Assembly: GCA_014380545.1 (NCBI GenBank)
Contig: JACMJP010000064.1
Location: 1-9,087, forward strand
DNA length: 9,087 nt
Direction: 5' to 3'
Source of the DNA: Chitinophagales bacterium
GTDB taxonomy: Bacteria; Bacteroidota; Bacteroidia; Chitinophagales; BACL12
The translations under genes were made by a program, and so were the position numbers. Under the pieces are notes generated by a model, which saw only the letters and a program-made list of their open reading frames with translations, did not search any database and had not been told where the DNA came from. The stretch's first letter is position 1; every line of letters begins with the position of its first letter. Positions 1 through 6,375 of this stretch are shown here, piece after piece.

Positions 1-186
1 AAGTAAAAAATTCTTCACGGGGTTCTGAAAATATTGTCTGTCTATTGAAACTGTAAAATAACCAGCACCATACGATTTAATTTCAAGAGACGAAAAGTCT
101 TTATAATCTGTACCTGAAGCATAGGTAAATAAAAATTGCGCATTCATAATTAAAGCGCAAATAATTTTGGGTAGTGCGTTTTTCAT
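1..186 (-). CDS. Exported protein of unknown function, N-terminal part only (cut by window edge)
   Basis: An open frame of 62 codons starts with ATG at 186 and runs off the left end without a stop. Residues 1 to about 23 form a signal peptide: a basic start (MKN, K7), then a hydrophobic stretch ending near TYAS. The mature part begins GTDYKDF and contains FTVSIDRQYFQNP, a beta-strand-rich pattern (hydrophobic strand, turn with Asp-Arg, then Asn-Pro). This faintly recalls short beta domains at the N-termini of many secreted Bacteroidota proteins, but I cannot name the family. Start choice is well supported by a near-ideal ribosome binding site at 191-196 and by the signal peptide. Its own promoter is not obvious. 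Existence of the gene is likely; the function is open. Confidence 0.7.
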   Translation of the reverse strand, partial: MKNALPKIICALIMNAQFLFTYASGTDYKDFSSLEIKSYGAGYFTVSIDRQYFQNPVKNFLL

Positions 187-190
187 ATTA

Positions 191-196
191 TCTCCT
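191..196 (-). promoter_or_regulatory. Strong Shine-Dalgarno site for the gene at 1-186
   Basis: Read on the minus strand the sequence is AAAGGAGATAATATG, which places AGGAGA four bases before the ATG at 186-184. It fixes the start codon. Such a strong site is unusual here: the other genes in this window show no clear Shine-Dalgarno, in line with the weak use of this signal in Bacteroidota. Confidence 0.65.
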
Positions 197-198
197 TT

Positions 199-390
199 TT
201 TTGGGGGGAAACCATTATCATGCCATTTGAAAATTATTATAGTAAAAGAAATACAAATGTCTATAAATGTATTATTCAAATATCCCGCAAATTGAACAGT
301 TGATTTATTCCAATTTTTTACGAAGGTTTTATTAAAGGTGAGCTCTTGTGTAAATAATTCTGAAAGAATAATAAAATTATAAAATATGTT
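199..390. other. AT-rich intergenic stretch without recognisable content
   Basis: This is the upstream half of the 415-bp gap between the genes at 1-186 and 602-1198. Neither strand has an open frame worth reporting. No exact TAnnTTTG box faces the leftward gene; the nearest is GATATTTG on the minus strand near 278-285, one base off and with no TTG at the expected 17-23 bp. The promoter of the leftward gene probably lies here but I cannot place it. Confidence 0.5.
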
Positions 391-398
391 TATATTTG
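391..398 (+). promoter_or_regulatory. Bacteroidota-type -7 promoter box driving the small-RNA candidate
   Basis: TATATTTG is an exact match to the Bacteroidota -7 consensus TAnnTTTG. No TTG lies at 17-23 bp upstream, so the -33 element is poor. The box sits just ahead of a short segment ending in a strong intrinsic terminator, with no coding frame in between, so transcription would start around 402-405. Confidence 0.55.
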
Positions 399-401
399 CC
401 C

Positions 402-461
402 TACCTGTGTTTTCATGGGGATCCCCGGTAAGGTCGTTCTGGCTGAACCGGGGTTTTTTAT
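402..461 (+). ncRNA. Candidate small RNA, about 55-60 nt, ending in an intrinsic terminator
   Basis: The segment starts a few bases after an exact TATATTTG box and ends in a GC-rich hairpin with a T-run. It stands out sharply by base composition from the AT-rich flanks. The 5' part (about 402-422) is single-stranded apart from GGGG at 417-420, which with CCCC at 423-426 makes a GGGGATCCCC palindrome and could compete with the terminator stem. The stem is CCCCGGT (423-429) with ACCGGGG (447-453) around a 17-nt loop. It lies between two leftward genes and points the opposite way, so it is neither gene's leader. Short single-hairpin RNAs such as Flavo-1 are known in Bacteroidota; membership in that family is only a guess from layout. 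Boundaries are inferred. Confidence 0.55.
423..459 (+). terminator. Intrinsic terminator of the small-RNA candidate
   Basis: A perfect 7-bp GC-rich stem (423-429 with 447-453) is followed directly by six T residues (454-459) on the plus strand. The 17-nt loop is large for a plain terminator and reads AGGTCGTTCTGGCTGA in its main part, which suggests that the loop itself may be functional. Confidence 0.75.
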
Positions 462-516
462 TGTTCATGCATTTCGAATTAATTTATAAAAAAACTACCC
501 GGCAGTTCTTATAAAT

Positions 517-553
517 AAAACTTCCGTAGTAATTATCTTACTGCGGAAGTTTT
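517..553 (-). terminator. Intrinsic terminator downstream of the thioredoxin pair
   Basis: A 14-bp stem pairs 517-530 with 540-553 around the 9-nt loop 531-539, with one G-T wobble. The outer AAAA/TTTT pairs give a T-rich tail in both directions, so it could stop transcripts from either side. It lies about 50 bp beyond the stop codon of the gene ending at 602, whose leftward transcript it most likely ends. Confidence 0.75.
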
Positions 554-601
554 AATTTAAATCTTTTTATAATACTATAGCTATGGGAGTGCTGATTGAA
601 C

Positions 602-1198
602 CTACTGTTTCCATTTAATGGTGCATCCGATCGCTTTTGTAAAATTCGGACTTGGTGCTTCGCCTTTTTGTAACGAGGTGATTGCATTTTCCAAATATTT
701 ATTTGTTACAGCCGAAGGATCATCTGTATTATCATCAATGGCACCTATATACGATACTTTAAATCCACTTGGTGTATTTTGTAATAAATAAATATGCGGG
801 GTTCTTGTTGCACCAAATGTTTTTGCAACGTCTTGTGTTGCGTCAAATAAATATGGGAAGGAATAATTCATTGCCTTTGCCCTTTTAATCATTCCTTCAG
901 GTGAATCTTCCGGTTCTTTTACCGGATCATTCGGATTAATGGCAACAACAGGATATCCTTTTGAAGCATATTTTTTATCAAGGTCCATAATTCTTGATTC
1001 ATATGCTTTTGCATAAGGGCAATGGTTGCAGGTGAAAACTACTATAACACCTTTCTCATCGCTGTAATCGGAAAGTTTTATCATTTTCCCATCAACATTT
1101 TTTAATTCGAAATCTGACACCTTATCACCGACGTTATATCCTGCCGGCGAAGCAAGGTTGAGCATTAAAGCTGCAATAATTGAAGTTAAATACATCAT
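602..1198 (-). CDS. Thioredoxin-fold protein of the peroxiredoxin-like (Prx-like1, AhpC/TSA-related) type
   Basis: A 198-residue redox protein. The redoxin core starts at GYNVGDKVSDFELKN (20-34), the usual opening of AhpC/TSA and TlpA-like folds, followed by strand VIVVF (51-55) and the active-site segment TCNHCPYA with Cys57 and Cys60. The cis-proline loop is TRTPH (Pro134). Conserved late features are YIGAIDDN (150-157) and a C-terminal GCTIKWK with a third cysteine, Cys192. This set (CNHCP, IDDN, terminal GCTIKWK) is what I associate with Prx-like1 proteins; the exact reaction of the group is unsettled, either thiol-disulfide exchange or peroxide reduction. Residues 3-19 are hydrophobic and look like a secretion signal but lack a basic n-region, so export is likely rather than sure. 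It follows the next thioredoxin gene by 6 bp, probably as an operon, with a terminator at 517-553. Confidence 0.88.
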   Translation of the reverse strand: MMYLTSIIAALMLNLASPAGYNVGDKVSDFELKNVDGKMIKLSDYSDEKGVIVVFTCNHCPYAKAYESRIMDLDKKYASKGYPVVAINPNDPVKEPEDSPEGMIKRAKAMNYSFPYLFDATQDVAKTFGATRTPHIYLLQNTPSGFKVSYIGAIDDNTDDPSAVTNKYLENAITSLQKGEAPSPNFTKAIGCTIKWKQ

Positions 1199-1204
1199 AC
1201 GTTT

Positions 1205-1690
1205 TTAAAATTTTAATTGTTGAATAATAGTTTGGAGTTCTTCATAGGTAAATTCTTTTTCATGAAATGTTTTATTTCCTTTATATAAAAATAATGTTGC
1301 CGGAATGGCCCCGCTCCATTCAGGGGAAATTCTATCTATCCAGTCTATTGGTTTTTTATTGTAAAAACTACGCACCTCACTCTGTACATTTCTTTTTTGA
1401 ATAAATTCTGTTAATGCATTTCCCCATCGGCTTTCCGTATCCATGGAAACTAAAATTACTTTTATTTTTTCATGTTGTGTTTCTGCATTTAATTTTTCAA
1501 AATAGGGCAATTCTTCAATACAGGGTTTACACCAAGTTGCCCAGAAATTAATTACATAAAGTGTATCATTATTATTTTCAGCAAGAAATTTTTCGAAGTC
1601 AGCAAATTGAACGGGTTTAAAATTCTGCGCATATAAGTGAGCAGAAAATAAAAGTGGAATGAGGTATAGACCAAATCGTAACCGGAGCAT
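1205..1690 (-). CDS. TlpA/ResA-like thiol-disulfide oxidoreductase, exported
   Basis: A 161-residue thioredoxin-fold protein. Residues 1-21 form a signal peptide (basic start with R3 and R5, hydrophobic core, cleavage near LYA/Q). The domain follows: strand TLYVINFWATW (43-53), redox motif WCKPC (53-57) with Cys54 and Cys57, ELPYFEKL helix, strand KVILVSMD (77-84), and the cis-proline loop AIPAT (Pro130) before FLYKGNK. WCxPC with an EELP helix start is typical of TlpA/ResA/DsbE-type periplasmic reductants, which keep cysteines of exported proteins or apocytochromes reduced. At 161 residues it is a minimal single-domain version. First gene of the likely two-gene thioredoxin operon; its TAA is in frame with the downstream start. 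A TTACTTTG box (1702-1695, one mismatch to TAnnTTTG) sits so close to the ATG that the transcript would be nearly leaderless. The substrate is unknown. Confidence 0.9.
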   Translation of the reverse strand: MLRLRFGLYLIPLLFSAHLYAQNFKPVQFADFEKFLAENNNDTLYVINFWATWCKPCIEELPYFEKLNAETQHEKIKVILVSMDTESRWGNALTEFIQKRNVQSEVRSFYNKKPIDWIDRISPEWSGAIPATLFLYKGNKTFHEKEFTYEELQTIIQQLKF

Positions 1691-1752
1691 AAGACAAAGT
1701 AACTTAAGAATGAGGAAAATAGTTTTATGTTAACAGTTTTTAATAGTGCTTT

Positions 1753-1778
1753 CCTGCACCCGCCTGCTGTCGTGCAGG
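1753..1778. repeat. Short perfect inverted repeat (CCTGCAC / GTGCAGG)
   Basis: CCTGCAC at 1753-1759 pairs with GTGCAGG at 1772-1778 around a 12-nt GC-rich loop. There is no T-run on either side, so it is not a good terminator. It abuts the larger inverted repeat at 1773-1841 and the two together look like a remnant of dispersed intergenic repeats. Confidence 0.5.
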
Positions 1779-1841
1779 GATTACGCACATTTTCGCTGAT
1801 AAATGCAGATGGTTTCTGCGCCTTTTCTGCATAATCTGCGG
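1773..1841. repeat. Degenerate intergenic inverted repeat built from CTGCG-type units
   Basis: On the plus strand the right arm reads TTTCTGCG, TTTTCTGC, ATAATCTGCGG at about 10-bp steps (1813-1841), and the left arm (about 1773-1800) is its degenerate reverse complement: GATTACGCA at 1779-1787 faces TGCATAATC at 1828-1836, and TCGCTGA faces TCTGCGC. Arrays of CGCAGATT-like units recur in intergenic DNA of many Bacteroidota genomes as I recall them. The segment lies between the DUF192 gene and the thioredoxin pair and could form a long imperfect stem in RNA. It has no coding potential that I believe. Confidence 0.55.
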
Positions 1842-1853
1842 AACATATTGTTC

Positions 1854-2375
1854 TTACATTTTTTGCCAGTCCACTTTATCGCCTGCCGTAATATTATATT
1901 TTTCAGTAAATCCCGCAATCACTTCAATAACATACTGTGCGGGTTTTGCGGAAGGGAGTGATTTTTCAGAGAAGGGTTGTGCGTCCTTAGCAATGGAAAC
2001 AATTTCTTTTTTGCTGTTCACATAAATAATATCAAGCGGGATAATTGTATTGCGCATCCAGAAAGCCTGTTGCCTTTCTATATTAAAAATAAATAACATA
2101 CCTTGCTTTTCGTCCATCCAGGGTCTGTTCATTAATCCTTTTTCCTGTTCCGCTTCTGTTTCTGCAATTTCAATATAAATCTTTATGACCATATTTCCAT
2201 CAGCTTTAAAAAAAGTAAGCTCGCCTTCTTTTTTAAACTGCGGTGTTTCTTTTACTGAATGATTTTTTGAAGAAGGATTTGAATTGTCCGGTTCGGGCTT
2301 GTTACAACCAAACGATCCGCTTATAATAATAAGCGTAATGAAAACAGCAGTAGTGGAAATTATTCTTTTTTTCAT
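1854..2375 (-). CDS. DUF192 family lipoprotein
   Basis: A 173-residue protein. Residues 1-23 are a lipoprotein signal (KKR, then hydrophobic stretch) with lipobox SFGC and acylated Cys24. A low-complexity Ser/Pro/Asn linker (25-45) leads to the DUF192 domain, which fills residues 50-173. Its hallmarks are present: EQEKGLMNRPWM (76-87), QGMLFIF (91-97), FWMRNTIIPLDIIYV (105-119), a PF near the middle, and YVIEV followed by AG. The domain is a small beta-rich fold found in bacteria and archaea; its biochemical role is not established, so none is assigned. The lipobox predicts anchoring on the periplasmic face of a membrane. It appears to be its own transcription unit; the only promoter-like box upstream is TAATTTTA (2410-2403), one base off the -7 consensus. 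The domain call is firm. Confidence 0.9.
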   Translation of the reverse strand: MKKRIISTTAVFITLIIISGSFGCNKPEPDNSNPSSKNHSVKETPQFKKEGELTFFKADGNMVIKIYIEIAETEAEQEKGLMNRPWMDEKQGMLFIFNIERQQAFWMRNTIIPLDIIYVNSKKEIVSIAKDAQPFSEKSLPSAKPAQYVIEVIAGFTEKYNITAGDKVDWQKM

Positions 2376-2540
2376 ATGCTTAAATAACGTAAATGTGCAG
2401 GTAAAATTAGAAAGGAAATAGCAGAAAGTTAATTTAATACTGTAGTTATTAGAGTTATTAATAATTTTTTATCACTTATAAAACAGACTGCTTCATAAAC
2501 ATTGAATATTTATTTTAGTTGTATTTTATTCGCATTGTCT

Positions 2541-5500
2541 CTATCTGACCAAGGTAATATTTCCTTTATCAAAATATTTTTTCCCATCATCACCTTCACC
2601 ATTTACTATATACACATAAGTATCCATTTCCTGTTCTTTGCCGTTATAGGTTCCGTCCCATTCTAATTCAGGATCGGTTGTATAAAAAACTAACTCTCCC
2701 CATCGGTTATATATAGATAATTCAAAAGATACCATGCTGAATAAAACAGGGCTGTAAAAATCATTATAGCCATCACCATTCGGACTAAATGCATTCGGCA
2801 CATCTAATAATGAATAAGCAAATACTTCTATTGGAAAACATGCTGAATCACTACAGCCAAATTCATTTACCACTGTAAGACAAACCGTATAATTTCCTTC
2901 CTGCAAATATTGATGTGTTGGATTTTGGGAAGTTGAAGAACTACCATCACCAAATGTCCAATACCAGCTTACAGCACCTTCACTGAAATCACTAAATGTT
3001 GCGAAGCTGTAAATATTTACTGAATCAGGTCCGATTGTGAAATCAACCTGCGGGTTTTCATAAACTTCAACAATTGCTATTGCACTATCCACCGGATCAC
3101 ATGCTTCAGGATCAGATGCGATTAATAATACTGTATATGTTCCGGGCTCAGTATATGTATGCGTTGGTTCTTCAAGATCAGATGAGCCTCCATCACCGAA
3201 ATCCCAGTCAAAAAAATCTGCAAACTCAGAGTTATTATCAAACTCAACTGTAAAGGGTTCGCAACCTTCAAATTCAGGAGTTATAACAAAATCTGCATTT
3301 GGTCCGATGAAATTAAATTCAAATTTTATAACACCGAGATTGCAATTTGAACTACCATTATCTTCACTCCATACCCCATCAGTTGTTGGAAAAGCATCGC
3401 TGCTTCCGCAACCTGCACAAACAGCCTGATAAATCCTTCCTTTTTTATCAAAGCGGCTTGTGCCTCCATCAACATGTTCTTGAGTTGAACTCCCTCCAAA
3501 AAATGTTGCATAAATAAGATCGCCTGCATCTTTTTCAAATGCGATAAAATAATAATCGCTTCCGTCTGTTGAGCTTTGAAAGGCATCACCTGTTACGGGA
3601 AGATCAGTTGTATACCCCATGGTATTTCCGAAACCTGAACCATAACTTACATTTATGCTACCACCCCAACCGGAGAAATAAACATTCTTACAATTGTCAA
3701 CTAAAAATGCAGAAGGAACCAGATTTACATTTGATGAGCCTGTACCAAAAACAGTTGAATAAATAATGGAAGTTAAATCATTATTTAATTTGGTGATATA
3801 CTGGCTGCTGTTGGGATTAGTATATACACCTGCTGTAACAGGGTAAGCTCCTTTTGTCTGACCCGTTACATACACATTGTCTTCATCATCTACCTCCACA
3901 AAATATGTCTGGTCATATTGATCAGTTCCAATAAATGTTGAACCGATGAACGAAGTAGCATCACCTGAAAGTCTGCAAACAAATCCATCTACATCTCCAC
4001 CTAAATAATCCGGGTTTAATGCAGAAGGCAGGGTGGGAAAATCATCACTTTCTGTTCCGCCGCAAACTATAAATTCATCACTAACAGCTTTTTTAATTGA
4101 ATATACTCCGTCATTATCTCCACCTCCTATGTATGTACACCATGTAAGTATAGAAAGGTCATTATTTAATTTAGCAACAAATCCATCCTGGTCTCCTGCA
4201 ATATCTGTTTGAACAACTCCTGAAGTTGTTGGAAGGTCAGAGGATTTTGTGCAGGAAGCAATATAACAATTTCCAAAAATATCAACTACTACTTCTCCCC
4301 TTGCATGATCGCCGTAATTATATCCTGTTTCACCAATATTTAACCCGTCATTTTCACTTCCTCCTATATATGTTGAGCCAATAATTGCGTCTCCTGCTGC
4401 ATTTATTTTGGTTACAAAAACATCAGAGCCTGATGCAAATTCTACAACAGAGGTAACTGTAATATTATCACCACCTCCAAAGGTATCATCATACGTTCCT
4501 GTTGGTGTTGGAAAATCGTCACTTGCAGTTGTTCCATAAACAATTAATTGATCTGCACTATCCACTACTAAACTATGCGGCAGTTCATTTTTTGTTCCGC
4601 CTAAATAAGTTGAATAAATAAGATCAGTGCCGTCAGGTGTAAATTTAGATATTCCAACATCACATGCAAAAAAGCCTGTTCCACCAACGAATTCTTCTTC
4701 GTAAGCACCTGTTGTTGTAGGGTAACCCGTGCCGAAAACAATTCCTGCACCGTATAAATTTCCGTCTGCATCATAGGTTGCTGTATAACCCCAGTTGTCC
4801 GCAGTGCTGCCAGAATAACTTGCAAAAATTAATGTTGCAGGATCAATAATTAATTCTGTGTTTACATCATATCCGTTCGGAAACTCAAAGGATATAATAT
4901 TGCCGTTTAACTTATAATAACATATCACTTCAATTTTGTAATCACCATATTGCTGATATGCATACGGTTTCAATTCAATTATTTTATTGATTGAAGTAAT
5001 AAGCTCAAGATTGCCATTTACAATTTGGATTGCATTTAATCCTTCATATTGCAATTGAATTTTTGAAACATCTGCATTTGGTTTTATTATGAAATCATAT
5101 TTTATATTCCCATCACTGCTATAAACTGTTGCATCAATATTTTCATACAAATTTTCATACAGCACTTTTGCAAAAGCAGGAACATTTCCTTTCCATCTTG
5201 TTTCATCATCGCCAACAAAATAATTGTAGTAGTTTGAATATTTTTCTGTTCCCGCTATTTGAACATTATTATTTGCATGGAGGAAATATGTTTTAAATGC
5301 ATGCCCTTTTACTGTGTTATTTGTATTTGATGTATTGGGATGATCCGTGTGTTGTGTTACTTCTGATATTGTTGAAAAATTCCATGTAAGGCAATTTTTT
5401 TCCAGGAACAATGTGCCCCCATATACATCTGCTTTTAATTCTACCTTATTATTCCATTGACCGTTGTTTTGAATAAATTGCAGGTCCCCTGTTTTTGCCT

Positions 5501-5561
5501 GATTTGCAAAAGAAGGTAACAGAATACATGAAGAAAAAAGTACGAATAATAATTTTTTCAT
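2541..5561 (-). CDS. Secreted T9SS type B cargo: SBBP seven-blade propeller with two PKD domains
   Basis: A 1006-residue exported protein. Residues 1-20 are a signal peptide (MKKLLFVLF, cleavage near FAN). Residues 25-240 resemble the domain that precedes SBBP repeats in Bacteroidota (FIQNNGQWNNKV at 29-40, YNYFVGDD, YDFIIKPNAD, ending in LIIDP). Residues 245-750 hold seven blades of SBBP type, each opening with a strand like IYSTYLGG and closing with a FPTT-like segment; blades begin near 245, 315, 394, 473, 539, 600 and 683. Two PKD domains follow (about 755-835 with WDFGDGG, and 838-915 with WTFGDGS). Residues 921-1006 are a gliding-motility-type C-terminal domain: FSPNGDGYND (925-934), IYNRWGELVF (950-959), W968 DGTYNGK, and final GNITLVR. 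Such domains direct secretion through type IX machinery and processing at the surface. Likely a surface or released adhesin-like protein; its ligand is unknown. The divergent 90-bp gap has no exact promoter box. Confidence 0.92.
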   Translation of the reverse strand: MKKLLFVLFSSCILLPSFANQAKTGDLQFIQNNGQWNNKVELKADVYGGTLFLEKNCLTWNFSTISEVTQHTDHPNTSNTNNTVKGHAFKTYFLHANNNVQIAGTEKYSNYYNYFVGDDETRWKGNVPAFAKVLYENLYENIDATVYSSDGNIKYDFIIKPNADVSKIQLQYEGLNAIQIVNGNLELITSINKIIELKPYAYQQYGDYKIEVICYYKLNGNIISFEFPNGYDVNTELIIDPATLIFASYSGSTADNWGYTATYDADGNLYGAGIVFGTGYPTTTGAYEEEFVGGTGFFACDVGISKFTPDGTDLIYSTYLGGTKNELPHSLVVDSADQLIVYGTTASDDFPTPTGTYDDTFGGGDNITVTSVVEFASGSDVFVTKINAAGDAIIGSTYIGGSENDGLNIGETGYNYGDHARGEVVVDIFGNCYIASCTKSSDLPTTSGVVQTDIAGDQDGFVAKLNNDLSILTWCTYIGGGDNDGVYSIKKAVSDEFIVCGGTESDDFPTLPSALNPDYLGGDVDGFVCRLSGDATSFIGSTFIGTDQYDQTYFVEVDDEDNVYVTGQTKGAYPVTAGVYTNPNSSQYITKLNNDLTSIIYSTVFGTGSSNVNLVPSAFLVDNCKNVYFSGWGGSINVSYGSGFGNTMGYTTDLPVTGDAFQSSTDGSDYYFIAFEKDAGDLIYATFFGGSSTQEHVDGGTSRFDKKGRIYQAVCAGCGSSDAFPTTDGVWSEDNGSSNCNLGVIKFEFNFIGPNADFVITPEFEGCEPFTVEFDNNSEFADFFDWDFGDGGSSDLEEPTHTYTEPGTYTVLLIASDPEACDPVDSAIAIVEVYENPQVDFTIGPDSVNIYSFATFSDFSEGAVSWYWTFGDGSSSTSQNPTHQYLQEGNYTVCLTVVNEFGCSDSACFPIEVFAYSLLDVPNAFSPNGDGYNDFYSPVLFSMVSFELSIYNRWGELVFYTTDPELEWDGTYNGKEQEMDTYVYIVNGEGDDGKKYFDKGNITLVR

Positions 5562-5651
5562 ACGCAGAACTATTTTGTGCGATTAAAGTTACTGCAAACA
5601 AATTACATAAATCCACGAACTTTGTGCATTATGTAAGCATAGTGTAAAAAG

Positions 5652-6281
5652 ATGATAGAAGAATTTGTAAATAAGCTTAATTATAGAATACAACAAGGTT
5701 TGCCGGGTATATCAGCACAGCAAAAGATGGCCCCTGCCATTCGGGAAATTAAACCCTATGAAGAAAATGAATATCCGGATGCAAAAAAAGCAAGTGTGCT
5801 CATTCTGTTTTACCCGCATGCGGATGATATTTATACGGTACTAATGAAACGCCCTGATTATGATGGTGTGCATAGCGGACAAGTAAGTTTCCCCGGAGGA
5901 AAAGTTGAAACAACAGATAAAGACCCTGCTTATACCGCATTAAGAGAAACGGAAGAAGAGGTGGGAATAAAAATGGATGCTATTCAACTGATGGGAAAAT
6001 TATCGAACATTTATATTCCGCCAAGTAATTTTTTTGTGTTCCCGTATTTGGGATATTTAAATTACCGCCCCCAATTTATTCCTGATAAAAATGAAGTTGC
6101 AGCAATTGTAGAAACACCGATAAAAATTATTTTGGATGACTCAATTAAAGGCATGCAGGAAATAATAAGGGAAGATATAAAATTTAATGCGCCTTATTAT
6201 TTAATTCAAAACCAAAAAGTATGGGGAGCGACTGCAATTATAATGAGTGAGCTGGAAATTTTGTTGAAAGATGTTTTTTAA
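5652..6281 (+). CDS. NUDIX hydrolase, CoA pyrophosphatase (NudL-like)
   Basis: A 209-residue cytosolic NUDIX enzyme. The key region is LMKRPDYDGVHSGQVSFPGG (64-83), the UPF0035-type signature placed directly before the Nudix box that marks CoA pyrophosphatases, which split CoA into phosphopantetheine and 3',5'-ADP. The Nudix box runs from G82-G83 to I106 and includes R98-E99 and E101-E102-E103, the metal-binding REx-EE core, then VGI. Compared with the textbook Gx5Ex7REUxEExGU the spacing is one residue longer and Asp89 stands where the first Glu is expected; as I remember E. coli NudL, it shares this layout. A PPSNFFVFPYLGYL segment (122-135) continues the family pattern. The C-terminal GATAIIMSELE helix is also typical. 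No signal peptide. It is transcribed away from the T9SS cargo gene and converges with the prenyl synthase; no neighbour shares its pathway. Confidence 0.9.
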   Translation: MIEEFVNKLNYRIQQGLPGISAQQKMAPAIREIKPYEENEYPDAKKASVLILFYPHADDIYTVLMKRPDYDGVHSGQVSFPGGKVETTDKDPAYTALRETEEEVGIKMDAIQLMGKLSNIYIPPSNFFVFPYLGYLNYRPQFIPDKNEVAAIVETPIKIILDDSIKGMQEIIREDIKFNAPYYLIQNQKVWGATAIIMSELEILLKDVF

Positions 6282-6323
6282 AGTTGAAAAGTTAACATGG
6301 TTTACAAAGTTTGAATGGTTAAC
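6280..6323. repeat. Imperfect direct repeat, two copies about 25 bp apart
   Basis: AAAGTTGAAAAGTTAACA (6280-6297) is followed at a 25-bp step by AAAGTTTGAATGGTTAACA (6305-6323). The first copy overlaps the stop codon of the NudL-like gene. Low-complexity AAGTTGAAAAGTT strings are frequent in intergenic DNA of Bacteroidota as I recall them. The two GTTAAC ends could form only a weak stem, so I do not call a terminator. Confidence 0.4.
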
Positions 6324-6375
6324 AAGATGCAGTATTAGAAACTGATAAGATTTTATTAAATGTTACTTGCTTTAA

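Noticed and set aside
415..489. A 24-codon open frame (starting MGIPGKVV) running through the small-RNA hairpin on the plus strand
   Set aside because: It crosses a strong terminator stem and T-run, has no ribosome binding site and no recognisable peptide features. The GC-rich RNA element explains the sequence better.
1552..1788. A 78-codon minus-strand frame overlapping the start of the TlpA-like gene and the repeat segment
   Set aside because: It overlaps a firm gene in another frame, starts inside degenerate repeats and encodes an unremarkable Phe/Tyr-rich string.
2376..2540. Search for a terminator or small gene between the DUF192 and T9SS cargo genes
   Set aside because: Only AT-rich sequence with a short AGTTATTA direct repeat is present; no stable hairpin with a T-run and no open frame.
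3326..4825. Several 65-87 codon frames on both strands inside the T9SS cargo gene
   Set aside because: They are alternative frames of a clearly coding repeat-rich gene and have no domain character of their own.
5562..5651. Possible divergent promoters between the T9SS cargo gene and the NudL-like gene (GAACTTTG at 5617-5624 on plus; GTAATTTG on minus)
   Set aside because: Neither matches TAnnTTTG and neither has a TTG at the right distance. Promoters must exist near here but cannot be placed.
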